Both the position numbers and the translations under genes were made by a program. The notes under the pieces are model-generated. The model was not told where the DNA came from. It did not search any database and saw only the letters and a program-made list of their open reading frames with translations. Positions 45,924 through 60,067 of a stretch of DNA of 64,000 nucleotides are shown piece by piece (the stretch's first letter is position 1; every line of letters begins with the position of its first letter). Source of the DNA: Escarpia spicata (taxonomy: Eukaryota > Annelida > Polychaeta > Sabellida > Siboglinidae). Location: NCBI GenBank assembly GCA_963995525.1, contig CAXEFP010000887.1:1054001-1118000 (forward strand), given 5' to 3'.

Positions 45924-48030
45924 GGAATAAAACATTGTACTACTGACACACATAATAAATAGACTGGGAATAAAACATTGTACTACTGACACTGATGATA
46001 AATAGACTGGGAATAAAACATTGTACAACTAACACACATAATAAATAGACTGGGAATAAAACATTGTACAACTGACACACATAATAAATAGACTGGGAAT
46101 AAAACATTGTACAACTGACACACATAATACATAGACTGGGAATAAAACATTGTACTACTGACACACATAATACATAGACTGGGAATGAAACATTGTACAA
46201 CTGACACACATAATAAATAGACTGGGAATGAAACATTGTACTACTGACACACATAATAAATAGACTGGGAATGAAACATTGTACAACTGACACACATAAT
46301 AAATAGACTGGGAATGAAACATTGTACTACTAACACATATAATACATAGACTGGGAATAAAACATTGTACTACTGACACACATAATACATAGACTGGGAG
46401 TAAAACATTGTTCAACTGACACACATAATAAATAGACTGGGAATGAAATATTGTACTACTGACACACATAATAAATAGACTGGGAATGAAACATTGTACT
46501 ACTGACACACATAATAAATAGACTGGGAATGAAACATTGTACAACTGACACACATAATAAATAGACTGGGAATAAAACATTGTACTACTGACACACATAA
46601 TACATAGACTGGGAATAAAACATTGTACAACTGACACACATAATAAATAGACTGGGAATAAAACATTGTACTACTGACACTCATGATAAATAGACTGGGA
46701 ATAAAACATTGTACAACTGACACACATAATAAATAGACTGGGAATAAAACTTTGTACAACTGATACACATAATAAATAGATTGGGAATAAAACATTGTAC
46801 AACTGACACACATAATATATAGACTGGGAATAAAACATTGTACTACTGACACACATAATACATAGACTGGGAATGAAACATTGTACAACTGACACTCATG
46901 ATAAATAGACTGGGAATGAAACATTGTACTACTGACACACATAATAAATATACTGGGAATAAAACATTGTACTACTGACACTCATGATAAATAGACTGGG
47001 AATAAAACATTGTACTACTGACACACATAATAAATAGACTGGGAATAAAACATTGTAATACTTACACACATAATAAATAGACTGGGAATAAAACATTGTA
47101 CTACTGACACTGATGATAAATAGACTGGGAATAAAACATTGTACAACTAACACACATAATAAATAGACTGGGAATAAAACATTGTACAACTGACACACAT
47201 AATAAATAGACTGGGAATAAAACATTGTACAACTGACACACATAATACATAGACTGGGAATAAAACATTGTACTACTGACATTCATGATAAATACACTGG
47301 GAATAAAACATTGTACAACTGACACGCATAATAAATAGACTGGGAATAAAACATTGTACAACTGACACACATAACAAATAGACTGGGAATAAAACATTGT
47401 ACAACTGACACACATAATATATAGACTGGGAATAAAACATTGTACTACTGACACACATAATACATAGACTGGGAATGAAACATTGTACAACTGACAATCA
47501 TGATAAATAGACTGGGAATGAAACATTGTACTACTGACACACATAATAAATAGACTGGGAATAAAACATTGTACTACTGACACTCATGATAAATAGACTG
47601 GGAATAAAACATTGTACTACTGACACACATAATAAATAGACTGGGAATAAAACATTGTACAACTGACACACATAATACATAGACTGGGAATAAAACATTG
47701 TACTACTGACACACATAATACATAGACTGGGAATGAAACATTGTACTACTGACACACATAATAAATAGATTGGGAATGAAACATTGTACTACTAACACAC
47801 ATAATACATAGACTGGGAATGAAACATTGTACAACTGACACACATAATAAATAGACTGGGAATGAAACATTGTACAACTGACACTTATGATAAATAGACT
47901 GGGAATGAAACATTGTACTACTGACACACATAATAAATAGACTGGGAATAAAACATTGTACTACTGACACTCATGATAAATAGACTGGGAATAAAACATT
48001 GTACTACTGACACACATAATAAATAGACTG

Positions 48031-48804
48031 GGAATAAAACATTGTACAACTAACACACATAATAAATAGACTGGGAATAAAACATTGTACAACTGACACA
48101 CATAATAAATAGACTGGGAATAAAACATTGTACAACTGACACACATAATACATAGACTGGGAATAAAACATTGTACTACTGACACACATAATACATAGAC
48201 TGGGAATGAAACATTGTACAACTGACACACATAATAAATAGACTGGGAATGAAACATTGTACTACTGACACACATAATAAATAGACTGGGAATGAAACAT
48301 TGTACAACTGACACACATAATACTTAGACTGGGAATAAAACATTGTACTACTGACACACATAATACATAGACTGGGAATAAAACATTGTACAACTGACAC
48401 ACATAATAAATAGACTGGGAATAAAACATTGTACAACTAACACACATAATAAATAGACTGGGAATAAAACATTGTACAACTGACACACATAATAAATAGA
48501 CTGGGAATAAAACATTGTACAACTGACACACATAATACATAGACTGGGAATAAAACATTGTACTACTGACACACATAATACATAGACTGGGAATGAAACA
48601 TTGTACAACTGACACACATAATAAATAGACTGGGAATGAAACATTGTACTACTGACACACATAATAAATAGACTGGGAATGAAACATTGTACAACTGACA
48701 CACATAATACTTAGACTGGGAATAAAACATTGTACTACTGACACACATAATACATAGACTGGGAATGAAACATTGTACAACTGACACACATAATAAATAG
48801 ACTG
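48031..48804 (+). repeat. tandem duplication, 387-bp period (9 monomers)
   Basis: 48031-48417 and 48418-48804 share order and sequence over at least 368 bp, starting with an A22 monomer and including an AATACTTAG monomer (about 48320 and 48707). The right end then joins the order of 51750 onward. Confidence 0.88.
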
Positions 48805-51745
48805 GGAATGAAACATTGTACTACTGACACACATAATAAATAGACTGGGAATGAAACATTGTACTACTAACACACATAATACATAGACTGGGAATGAAAC
48901 ATTGTACAACTGACACACATAATAAATAGACTGGGAATGAAACACTGTACAACTGACACTCATGATAAATAGACTGGGAATGAAACATTGTACTACTGAC
49001 ACACATAATAAATAGACTGGGAATAAAACATTGTACTACTGACACTCATGATAAATAGACTGGGAATAAAACATTGTACAACTGACACACATAATAAATA
49101 GACTGGGAATAAAACATTGTACTACTGACACACATAATAAATAGACTGGGAATAAAACATTGTACTACTGACACTGATGATAAATAGACTGGGAATAAAA
49201 CATTGTACAACTAACACACATAATAAATAGACTGGGAATAAAACATTGTACAACTGACACACATATTAAATAGACTGGGAATAAAACATTTACAACTGAC
49301 ACACATAATACATAGACTGGGAATAAAACATTGTACTACTGACACACATAATACATAGACTGGGAATGAAACATTGTACAACTGACACACATAATAAATA
49401 GACTGGGAATGAAACATAGTACTACTGACACACATAATAAATAGACTGGGAATGAAACATTGTACAACTGACACACATAATAAATAGACTGGGAATAAAA
49501 CATTGTACTACTGACACACATAATAAATAGACTGGGAATGAAACATTGTACAACTGACACACATAATAAATAGACTGGGAATAAAACATTGTACTACTGA
49601 CACACATAATACATAGACTGGGAATAAAACATTGTACAACTGACACACATAATAAATAGACTGGGAATAAAACATTGTACTACTGACACACATAATACAT
49701 AGACTGGGAATAAAACATTGTACAACTGACACACATAATAAATAGACTGGGAATAAAACATTGTACTACTGACACTCATGATAAATATACTGGGAATAAA
49801 ACATTGTACAACTGACACACATAATAAATAGACTGGGAATAAAACATTGTACAACTGACACACATAATAAATAGACTGGGAATAAAACATTGTACAACTG
49901 ACACACATAATATATAGATTGGGAATAAAACATTGTACTACTGACACACATAATACATAGACTGGGAATGAAACATTGTACAACTGACACTCATGATAAA
50001 TAGACTGGGAATGAAACATTGTACTACTGACACACATAATAAATAGACTGGGAATAAAACATTGTACTACTGACACTCATGATAAATAGACTGGGAATAA
50101 AACATTGTACTACTGACACACATAATAAATAGACTGGGAATAAAACATTGTACTACTGACACACATAATAAATAGACTGGGAATAAAACATTGTACTACT
50201 GACACTGATGATAAATAGACTGGAAATAAAACATTGTACAACTAACACACATAATAAATAGACTGGGAATAAAACATTGTACAACTGACACACATAATAA
50301 ATAGACTGGGAATAAAACATTGTACAACTGACACACATAATACATAGACTGGGAATAAAACATTGTACTACTGACACACATAATACATAGACTGGGAATG
50401 AAACATTGTACAACTGACACACATAATAAATAGACTGGGAATGAAACATTGTACTACTGACACACATAATAAATAGACTGGGAATGAAACATTGTACAAC
50501 TGACACTCATGATAAATAGACTGGGAATAAAACATTGTACTACTGACACACATAATAAGTAGACTGGGAATAAAACATTGTACAACTGACACACATAATA
50601 CTTAGACAGGGAATAAAACATTGTACTACTGACACACATAATACATAGACTGGGAATGAAACATTGTACAACTGACACACATAATAAATAGACTGGGAAT
50701 GAAACATTGTACTACTGACACACATAATAAATAGACTGGGAATGAAACATTGTACTACTAACACACATAATACATAGAGTGGGAATGAAACATTGTACAA
50801 CTGACACACATAATAAATAGACTGGGAATGAAACATTGTACAACTGACACTCATGATAAATAGACTGGGAATGAAACATTGTACTACTGACACACATAAT
50901 AAATAGACTGGGAATAAAACATTGTACTACTGACACTCATGATAAATAGACTGCGAATAAAACATTGTACAACTGACACACATAATAAATAGACTGGGAA
51001 TAAAACATTGTACTACTGACACACATAATAAATAGACGGGGAATAAAACATTGTACTACTGACACTGATGATAAATAGACTGGGAATAAAACATTGTACA
51101 ACTAACACACATAATAAATAGACTGGGAATAAAACATTGTACAACTGACACACATAATAAATAGACTGGGAATAAAACATTGTACAACTGACACACATAA
51201 TACATAGACTGGGAATAAAACATTGTACTACTGACACACATAATACATAGACTGGGAATGAAACATTGTACAACTGACACACATAATAAATAGACTGGGA
51301 ATGAAACATTGTACTACTGACACACATAATAAATAGACTGGGAATGAAACATTGTACAACTGACACACATAATAAATAGACTGGGAATGAAACATTGTAC
51401 TACTAACACATATAATACATAGACTGGGAATAAAACATTGTACTACTGACACACATAATACATAGACTGGGAGTAAAACATTGTTCAACTGACACACATA
51501 ATAAATAGACTGGGAATGAAACATTGTACTACTGACACACATAATAAATAGACTGGGAATGAAACATTGTACTACTAACACACATAATACATAGACTGGG
51601 AATGAAACATTGTACAACTGACACACATAATAAATAGACTGGGAATGAAACATTGTACTACTAACACATATAATACATAGACTGGGAATAAAACATTGTA
51701 CTACTGACACACATAATACATAGACTGGGAGTAAAACATTGTTCA
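48780..51745 (+). repeat. higher-order repeat unit 1, 2966-bp period (69 monomers minus 1 bp)
   Basis: Recurs at 51746-54711, with clear similarity to about 54486. Each unit has the same 42-bp monomer (49278 and 52244), a GGAAAT change (about 50222 and 53188) and a GACGGGG change (about 51035 and 54002). Confidence 0.9.
49278..49319 (+). repeat. 42-bp monomer (1-bp deletion beside GTAC)
   Basis: CATTGTAC is shortened to CATTTAC, removing the GTAC palindrome core. It is preceded by the rare CATATTAAA monomer. Homologous monomers at about 1501, 34095, 58260 and 61741 keep the full length. Confidence 0.94.
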
Positions 51746-51899
51746 ACTGACACACATAATAAATAGACTGGGAATGAAACATTGTACTACTGACACACAT
51801 AATAAATAGACTGGGAATGAAACATTGTACTACTAACACACATAATACATAGACTGGGAATGAAACATTGTACAACTGACACACATAATAAATAGACTG
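51384..51899 (+). repeat. 258-bp cassette doublet, variant form
   Basis: Cassettes 51384-51641 and 51642-51899. Both have the GTTCAACTG form and are followed by a T18/A22 monomer, unlike the other doublets. The doublet lies at the junction of the two 2966-bp units and may be the product of that duplication. Confidence 0.8.
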
Positions 51900-54711
51900 G
51901 GAATGAAACACTGTACAACTGACACTCATGATAAATAGACTGGGAATGAAACATTGTACTACTGACACACATAATAAATAGACTGGGAATAAAACATTGT
52001 ACTACTGACACTCATGATAAATAGACTGGGAATAAAACATTGTACAACTGACACACATAATAAATAGACTGGGAATAAAACATTGTACTACTGACACACA
52101 TAATAAATAGACTGGGAATAAAACATTGTACTACTGACACTGATGATAAATAGACTGGGAATAAAACATTGTACAACTAACACACATAATAAATAGACTG
52201 GGAATAAAACATTGTACAACTGACACACATATTAAATAGACTGGGAATAAAACATTTACAACTGACACACATAATACATAGACTGGGAATAAAACATTGT
52301 ACTACTGACACACATAATACATAGACTGGGAATGAAACATTGTACAACTGACACACATAATAAATAGACTGGGAATGAAACATAGTACTACTGACACACA
52401 TAATAAATAGACTGGGAATGAAACATTGTACAACTGACACACATAATAAATAGACTGGGAATAAAACATTGTACTACTGACACACATAATAAATAGACTG
52501 GGAATGAAACATTGTACAACTGACACACATAATAAATAGACTGGGAATAAAACATTGTACTACTGACACACATAATACATAGACTGGGAATAAAACATTG
52601 TACAACTGACACACATAATAAATAGACTGGGAATAAAACATTGTACTACTGACACACATAATACATAGACTGGGAATAAAACATTGTACAACTGACACAC
52701 ATAATAAATAGACTGGGAATAAAACATTGTACTACTGACACTCATGATAAATATACTGGGAATAAAACATTGTACAACTGACACACATAATAAATAGACT
52801 GGGAATAAAACATTGTACAACTGACACACATAATAAATAGACTGGGAATAAAACATTGTACAACTGACACACATAATATATAGATTGGGAATAAAACATT
52901 GTACTACTGACACACATAATACATAGACTGGGAATGAAACATTGTACAACTGACACTCATGATAAATAGACTGGGAATGAAACATTGTACTACTGACACA
53001 CATAATAAATAGACTGGGAATAAAACATTGTACTACTGACACTCATGATAAATAGACTGGGAATAAAACATTGTACTACTGACACACATAATAAATAGAC
53101 TGGGAATAAAACATTGTACTACTGACACACATAATAAATAGACTGGGAATAAAACATTGTACTACTGACACTGATGATAAATAGACTGGAAATAAAACAT
53201 TGTACAACTAACACACATAATAAATAGACTGGGAATAAAACATTGTACAACTGACACACATAATAAATAGACTGGGAATAAAACATTGTACAACTGACAC
53301 ACATAATACATAGACTGGGAATAAAACATTGTACTACTGACACACATAATACATAGACTGGGAATGAAACATTGTACAACTGACACACATAATAAATAGA
53401 CTGGGAATGAAACATTGTACTACTGACACACATAATAAATAGACTGGGAATGAAACATTGTACAACTGACACTCATGATAAATAGACTGGGAATAAAACA
53501 TTGTACTACTGACACACATAATAAGTAGACTGGGAATAAAACATTGTACAACTGACACACATAATACTTAGACAGGGAATAAAACATTGTACTACTGACA
53601 CACATAATACATAGACTGGGAATGAAACATTGTACAACTGACACACATAATAAATAGACTGGGAATGAAACATTGTACTACTGACACACATAATAAATAG
53701 ACTGGGAATGAAACATTGTACTACTAACACACATAATACATAGAGTGGGAATGAAACATTGTACAACTGACACACATAATAAATAGACTGGGAATGAAAC
53801 ATTGTACAACTGACACTCATGATAAATAGACTGGGAATGAAACATTGTACTACTGACACACATAATAAATAGACTGGGAATAAAACATTGTACTACTGAC
53901 ACTCATGATAAATAGACTGCGAATAAAACATTGTACAACTGACACACATAATAAATAGACTGGGAATAAAACATTGTACTACTGACACACATAATAAATA
54001 GACGGGGAATAAAACATTGTACTACTGACACTGATGATAAATAGACTGGGAATAAAACATTGTACAACTAACACACATAATAAATAGACTGGGAATAAAA
54101 CATTGTACAACTGACACACATAATAAATAGACTGGGAATAAAACATTGTACAACTGACACACATAATACATAGACTGGGAATAAAACATTGTACTACTGA
54201 CACACATAATACATAGACTGGGAATGAAACATTGTACAACTGACACACATAATAAATAGACTGGGAATGAAACATTGTACTACTGACACACATAATAAAT
54301 AGACTGGGAATGAAACATTGTACAACTGACACACATAATAAATAGACTGGGAATGAAACATTGTACTACTAACACATATAATACATAGACTGGGAATAAA
54401 ACATTGTACTACTGACACACATAATACATAGACTGGGAGTAAAACATTGTTCAACTGACACACATAATAAATAGACTGGGAATGAAATATTGTACTACTG
54501 ACACACATAATAAATAGACTGGGAATGAAACATTGTACTACTGACACACATAATAAATAGACTGGGAATGAAACATTGTACAACTGACACACATAATAAA
54601 TAGACTGGGAATAAAACATTGTACTACTGACACACATAATACATAGACTGGGAATAAAACATTGTACAACTGACACACATAATAAATAGACTGGGAATAA
54701 AACATTGTACT
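51746..54711 (+). repeat. higher-order repeat unit 2, 2966-bp period
   Basis: Same order as 48780-51745 up to about 54486, after which it follows 46450-46670. From 52627 it is also the copy of 44590-48318. Confidence 0.88.
52244..52285 (+). repeat. 42-bp monomer, second copy of the GTAC deletion
   Basis: Same CATTTAC deletion as 49278-49319, 2966 bp away. It therefore predates that duplication. Confidence 0.95.
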
Positions 54712-56357
54712 ACTGACACTCATGATAAATAGACTGGGAATAAAACATTGTACAACTGACACACATAATAAATAGACTGGGAATAAAACATTGTACAACT
54801 GATACACATAATAAATAGATTGGGAATAAAACATTGTACAACTGACACACATAATATATAGACTGGGAATAAAACATTGTACTACTGACACACATAATAC
54901 ATAGACTGGGAATGAAACATTGTACAACTGACACTCATGATAAATAGACTGGGAATGAAACATTGTACTACTGACACACATAATAAATATACTGGGAATA
55001 AAACATTGTACTACTGACACTCATGATAAATAGACTGGGAATAAAACATTGTACTACTGACACACATAATAAATAGACTGGGAATAAAACATTGTAATAC
55101 TTACACACATAATAAATAGACTGGGAATAAAACATTGTACTACTGACACTGATGATAAATAGACTGGGAATAAAACATTGTACAACTAACACACATAATA
55201 AATAGACTGGGAATAAAACATTGTACAACTGACACACATAATAAATAGACTGGGAATAAAACATTGTACAACTGACACACATAATACATAGACTGGGAAT
55301 AAAACATTGTACTACTGACACTCATGATAAATACACTGGGAATAAAACATTGTACAATTGACACGCATAATAAATAGACTGGGAATAAAACATTGTACAA
55401 CTGACACACATAATAAATAGACTGGGAATAAAACATTGTACAACTGACACACATAATATATAGACTGGGAATAAAACATTGTACTACTGACACACATAAT
55501 ACATAGACTGGGAATGAAACATTGTACAACTGACACTCATGATAAATAGACTGGGAATGAAACATTGTACTACTGACACACATAATAAATAGACTGGGAA
55601 TAAAACATTGTACTACTGACACTCATGATAAATAGACTGGGAATAAAACATTGTACTACTGACACACATAATAAATAGACTGGGAATAAAACATTGTACA
55701 ACTGACACACATAATACATAGACTGGGAATAAAACATTGTACTACTGACACACATAATACATAGACTGGGAATGAAACATTGTACTACTGACACACATAA
55801 TAAATAGATTGGGAATGAAACATTGTACTACTAACACACATAATACATAGACTGGGAATGAAACATTGTACAACTGACACACATAATAAATAGACTGGGA
55901 ATGAAACATTGTACAACTGACACTTATGATAAATAGACTGGGAATGAAACATTGTACTACTGACACACATAATAAATAGACTGGGAATAAAACATTGTAC
56001 TACTGACACTCATGATAAATAGACTGGGAATAAAACATTGTACTACTGACACACATAATAAATAGACTGGGAATAAAACATTGTACAACTAACACACATA
56101 ATAAATAGACTGGGAATAAAACATTGTACAACTGACACACATAATAAATAGACTGGGAATAAAACATTGTACAACTGACACACATAATACATAGACTGGG
56201 AATAAAATATTGTACTACTGACACACATAATACATAGACTGGGAATGAAACATTGTACAACTGACACACATAATAAATAGACTGGGAATGAAACATTGTA
56301 CTACTGACACACATAATAAATAGACTGGGAATGAAACATTGTACAACTGACACTCAT
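52627..56357 (+). repeat. copy of 44590-48318 (8037/8039-bp displacement)
   Basis: About 3.7 kb in the same order. The displacement changes from 8037 to 8039 bp at the private 2-bp deletion at 45883. The match ends near 56357, where this copy has CACTCATG and the other an ordinary C35 monomer. Confidence 0.87.
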
Positions 56358-57798
56358 GATAAATAGACTGGGAATAAAACATTGTACTACTGACACACAT
56401 AATAAGTAGACTGGGAATAAAACATTGTACAACTGACACACATAATACTTAGACTGGGAATAAAACATTGTACTACTGACACACATAATACATAGACTGG
56501 GAATGAAACATTGTACAACTGACACACATAATAAATAGACTGGGAATGAAACATTGTACTACTGACACTCATGATAAATACACTGGGAATAAAACATTGT
56601 ACAATTGACACGCATAATAAATAGACTGGGAATAAAACATTGTACAACTGACACACATAATAAATAGACTGGGAATAAAACATTGTACAACTGACACACA
56701 TAATATATAGACTGGGAATAAAACATTGTACTACTGACACACATAATACATAGACTGGGAATGAAACATTGTACAACTGACACTCATGATAAATAGACTG
56801 GGAATGAAACATTGTACTACTGACACACATAATAAATAGACTGGGAATAAAACATTGTACTACTGACACTCATGATAAATAGACTGGGAATAAAACATTG
56901 TACTACTGACACACATAATAAATAGACTGGGAATAAAACATTGTACAACTGACACACATAATACATAGACTGGGAATAAAACATTGTACTACTGACACAC
57001 ATAATACATAGACTGGGAATGAAACATTGTACTACTGACACACATAATAAATAGATTGGGAATGAAACATTGTACTACTAACACACATAATACATAGACT
57101 GGGAATGAAACATTGTACAACTGACACACATAATAAATAGACTGGGAATGAAACATTGTACAACTGACACTTATGATAAATAGACTGGGAATGAAACATT
57201 GTACTACTGACACACATAATAAATAGACTGGGAATAAAACATTGTACTACTGACACTCATGATAAATAGACTGGGAATAAAACATTGTACTACTGACACA
57301 CATAATAAATAGACTGGGAATAAAACATTGTACAACTAACACACATAATAAATAGACTGGGAATAAAACATTGTACAACTGACACACATAATAAATAGAC
57401 TGGGAATAAAACATTGTACAACTGACACACATAATACATAGACTGGGAATAAAATATTGTACTACTGACACACATAATACATAGACTGGGAATGAAACAT
57501 TGTACAACTGACACACATAATAAATAGACTGGGAATGAAACATTGTACTACTGACACACATAATAAATAGACTGGGAATGAAACATTGTACAACTGACAC
57601 TCATGATAAATAGACTGGGAATAAAACATTGTACTACTGACACACATAATAAGTAGACTGGGAATAAAACATTGTACAACTGACACACATAATACTTAGA
57701 CTGGGAATAAAACATTGTACTACTGACACACATAATACATAGACTGGGAATGAAACATTGTACAACTGACACACATAATAAATAGACTGGGAATGAAA
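55305..57798 (+). repeat. tandem duplication, 1247-bp period (29 monomers)
   Basis: Units 55305-56551 and 56552-57798 are adjacent and share order. Shared rare changes are ACAATTGACACGC (about 55355 and 56602), CACTTATG (about 55921 and 57168) and AAAATATTG (about 56206 and 57453). Confidence 0.92.
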
Positions 57799-60067
57799 CA
57801 TTGTACTACTGACACACATAATAAATAGACTGGGAATGAAACATTGTACTACTAACACACATAATACATAGACTGGGAATGAAACATTGTACAACTGACA
57901 CACATAATAAATAGACTGGGAATGAAACACTGTACAACTGACACTCATGATAAATAGACTGGGAATGAAACATTGTACTACTGACACACATAATAAATAG
58001 ACTGGGAATAAAACATTGTACTACTGACACTCATGATAAATAGACTGGGAATAAAACATTGTACAACTGACACACATAATAAATAGACTGGGAATAAAAC
58101 ATTGTACTACTGACACACATAATAAATAGACTGGGAATAAAACATTGTACTACTGACACTGATGATAAATAGACTGGGAATAAAACATTGTACAACTAAC
58201 ACACATAATAAATAGACTGGGAATAAAACATTGTACAAATGACACACATATTAAATAGACTGGGAATAAAACATTGTACAACTGACACACATAATACATA
58301 GACTGGGAATAAAACATTGTACTACTGACACACATAATACATAGACTGGGAATGAAACATTGTACAACTGACACACATAATAAATAGACTGGGAATGAAA
58401 CATAGTACTACTGACACACATAATAAATAGACTGGGAATGAAACATTGTACAACTGACACACATAATAAATAGACTGGGAATAAAACATTGTACTACTGA
58501 CACACATAATACATAGACTGGGAATGAAACATTGTACAACTGACACACATAATACATAGACTGGGAATGAAACATTGTACAACTGACACACATAATAAAT
58601 AGACTGGGAATGAAACATTGTACAACTGACACACATAATAAATAGACTGGGAATAAAACATTGTACAACTGACACACATAATAAATAGACTGGGAATAAA
58701 ACATTGTACTACTGACACACATAATAAATAGACTGGGAATGAAACATTGTACAACTGACACACATAATAAATAGACTGGGAATAAAACATTGTACTACTG
58801 ACACACATAATACATAGACTGGGAATAAAACATTGTACAACTGACACACATAATAAATAGACTGGGAATAAAACATTGTACTACTGACACACATAATACA
58901 TAGACTGGGAATAAAACATTGTACAACTGACACACATAATAAATAGACTGGGAATAAAACATTGTACTACTGACACTCATGATAAATAGACTGGGAATAA
59001 AACATTGTACAACTGACACACATAATAAATAGACTGGGAATAAAACATTGTACAACTGACACACATAATAAATAGACTGGGATTAAAACATTGTACAACT
59101 GACACACATAATATATAGATTGGGAATAAAACATTGTACTACTGACACACATAATACATAGACTGGGAATGAAACATTGTACAACTGACACTCATGATAA
59201 ATAGACTGGGAATGAAACATTGTACTACTGACACACATAATAAATAGACTGGGAATAAAACATTGTACTACTGACACTCATGATAAATAGACTGGGAATA
59301 AAACATTGTACTACTGACACACATAATAAATAGACTGGGAATAAAACATTGTACTACTGACACACATAATAAATAGACTGGGAATAAAACATTGTACTAC
59401 TGACACTGATGATAAATAGACTGGAAATAAAACATTGTACAACTAACACACATAATAAATAGACTGGGAATAAAACATTGTACAACTGACACACATAATA
59501 AATAGACTGGGAATAAAACATTGTACAACTGACACACATAATACATAGACTGGGAATAAAACATTGTACTACTGACACACATAATACATAGACTGGGAAT
59601 GAAACATTGTACAACTGACACACATAATAAATAGACTGGGAATAAAACATTGTACTACTGACACACATAATACATAGACTGGGAATGAAACATTGTACAA
59701 CTGACACACATAATAAATAGACTGGGAATGAAACATTGTACTACTGACACACATAATACTTAGACAGGGAATAAAACATTGTACTACTGACACACATAAT
59801 ACATAGACTGGGAATGAAACATTGTACAACTGACACACATAATAAATAGACTGGGAATGAAACATTGTACTACTGACACACATAATAAATAGACTGGGAA
59901 TGAAACATTGTACTACTAACACACATAATACATAGAGTGGGAATGAAACATTGTACAACTGACACACATAATAAATAGACTGGGAATGAAACATTGTACA
60001 ACTGACACTCATGATAAATAGACTGGGAATGAAACATTGTACTACTGACACACATAATAAATAGACT
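56585..60067 (+). repeat. higher-order repeat unit 1, 3483-bp period (81 monomers)
   Basis: Recurs from 60068 to about 63123. It begins inside the second 1247-bp unit, so it is the later event. Shared markers include CATATTAAA (about 58247 and 61730), CATAGTAC (about 58402 and 61885) and GGGATT (about 59081 and 62564). Confidence 0.9.

Larger units (their letters stand above)
43130..47350 (+). repeat. higher-order repeat unit 2, 4258-bp period
   Basis: Order as in 38872-43129. The displacement is 4258 bp up to 45883 and 4256 bp after it, because this copy alone has a 41-bp monomer. The unit is preceded by a near-duplicate of its own first monomer at 43087. From 44590 to 48318 it is also matched by 52627-56357. 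Confidence 0.92.
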
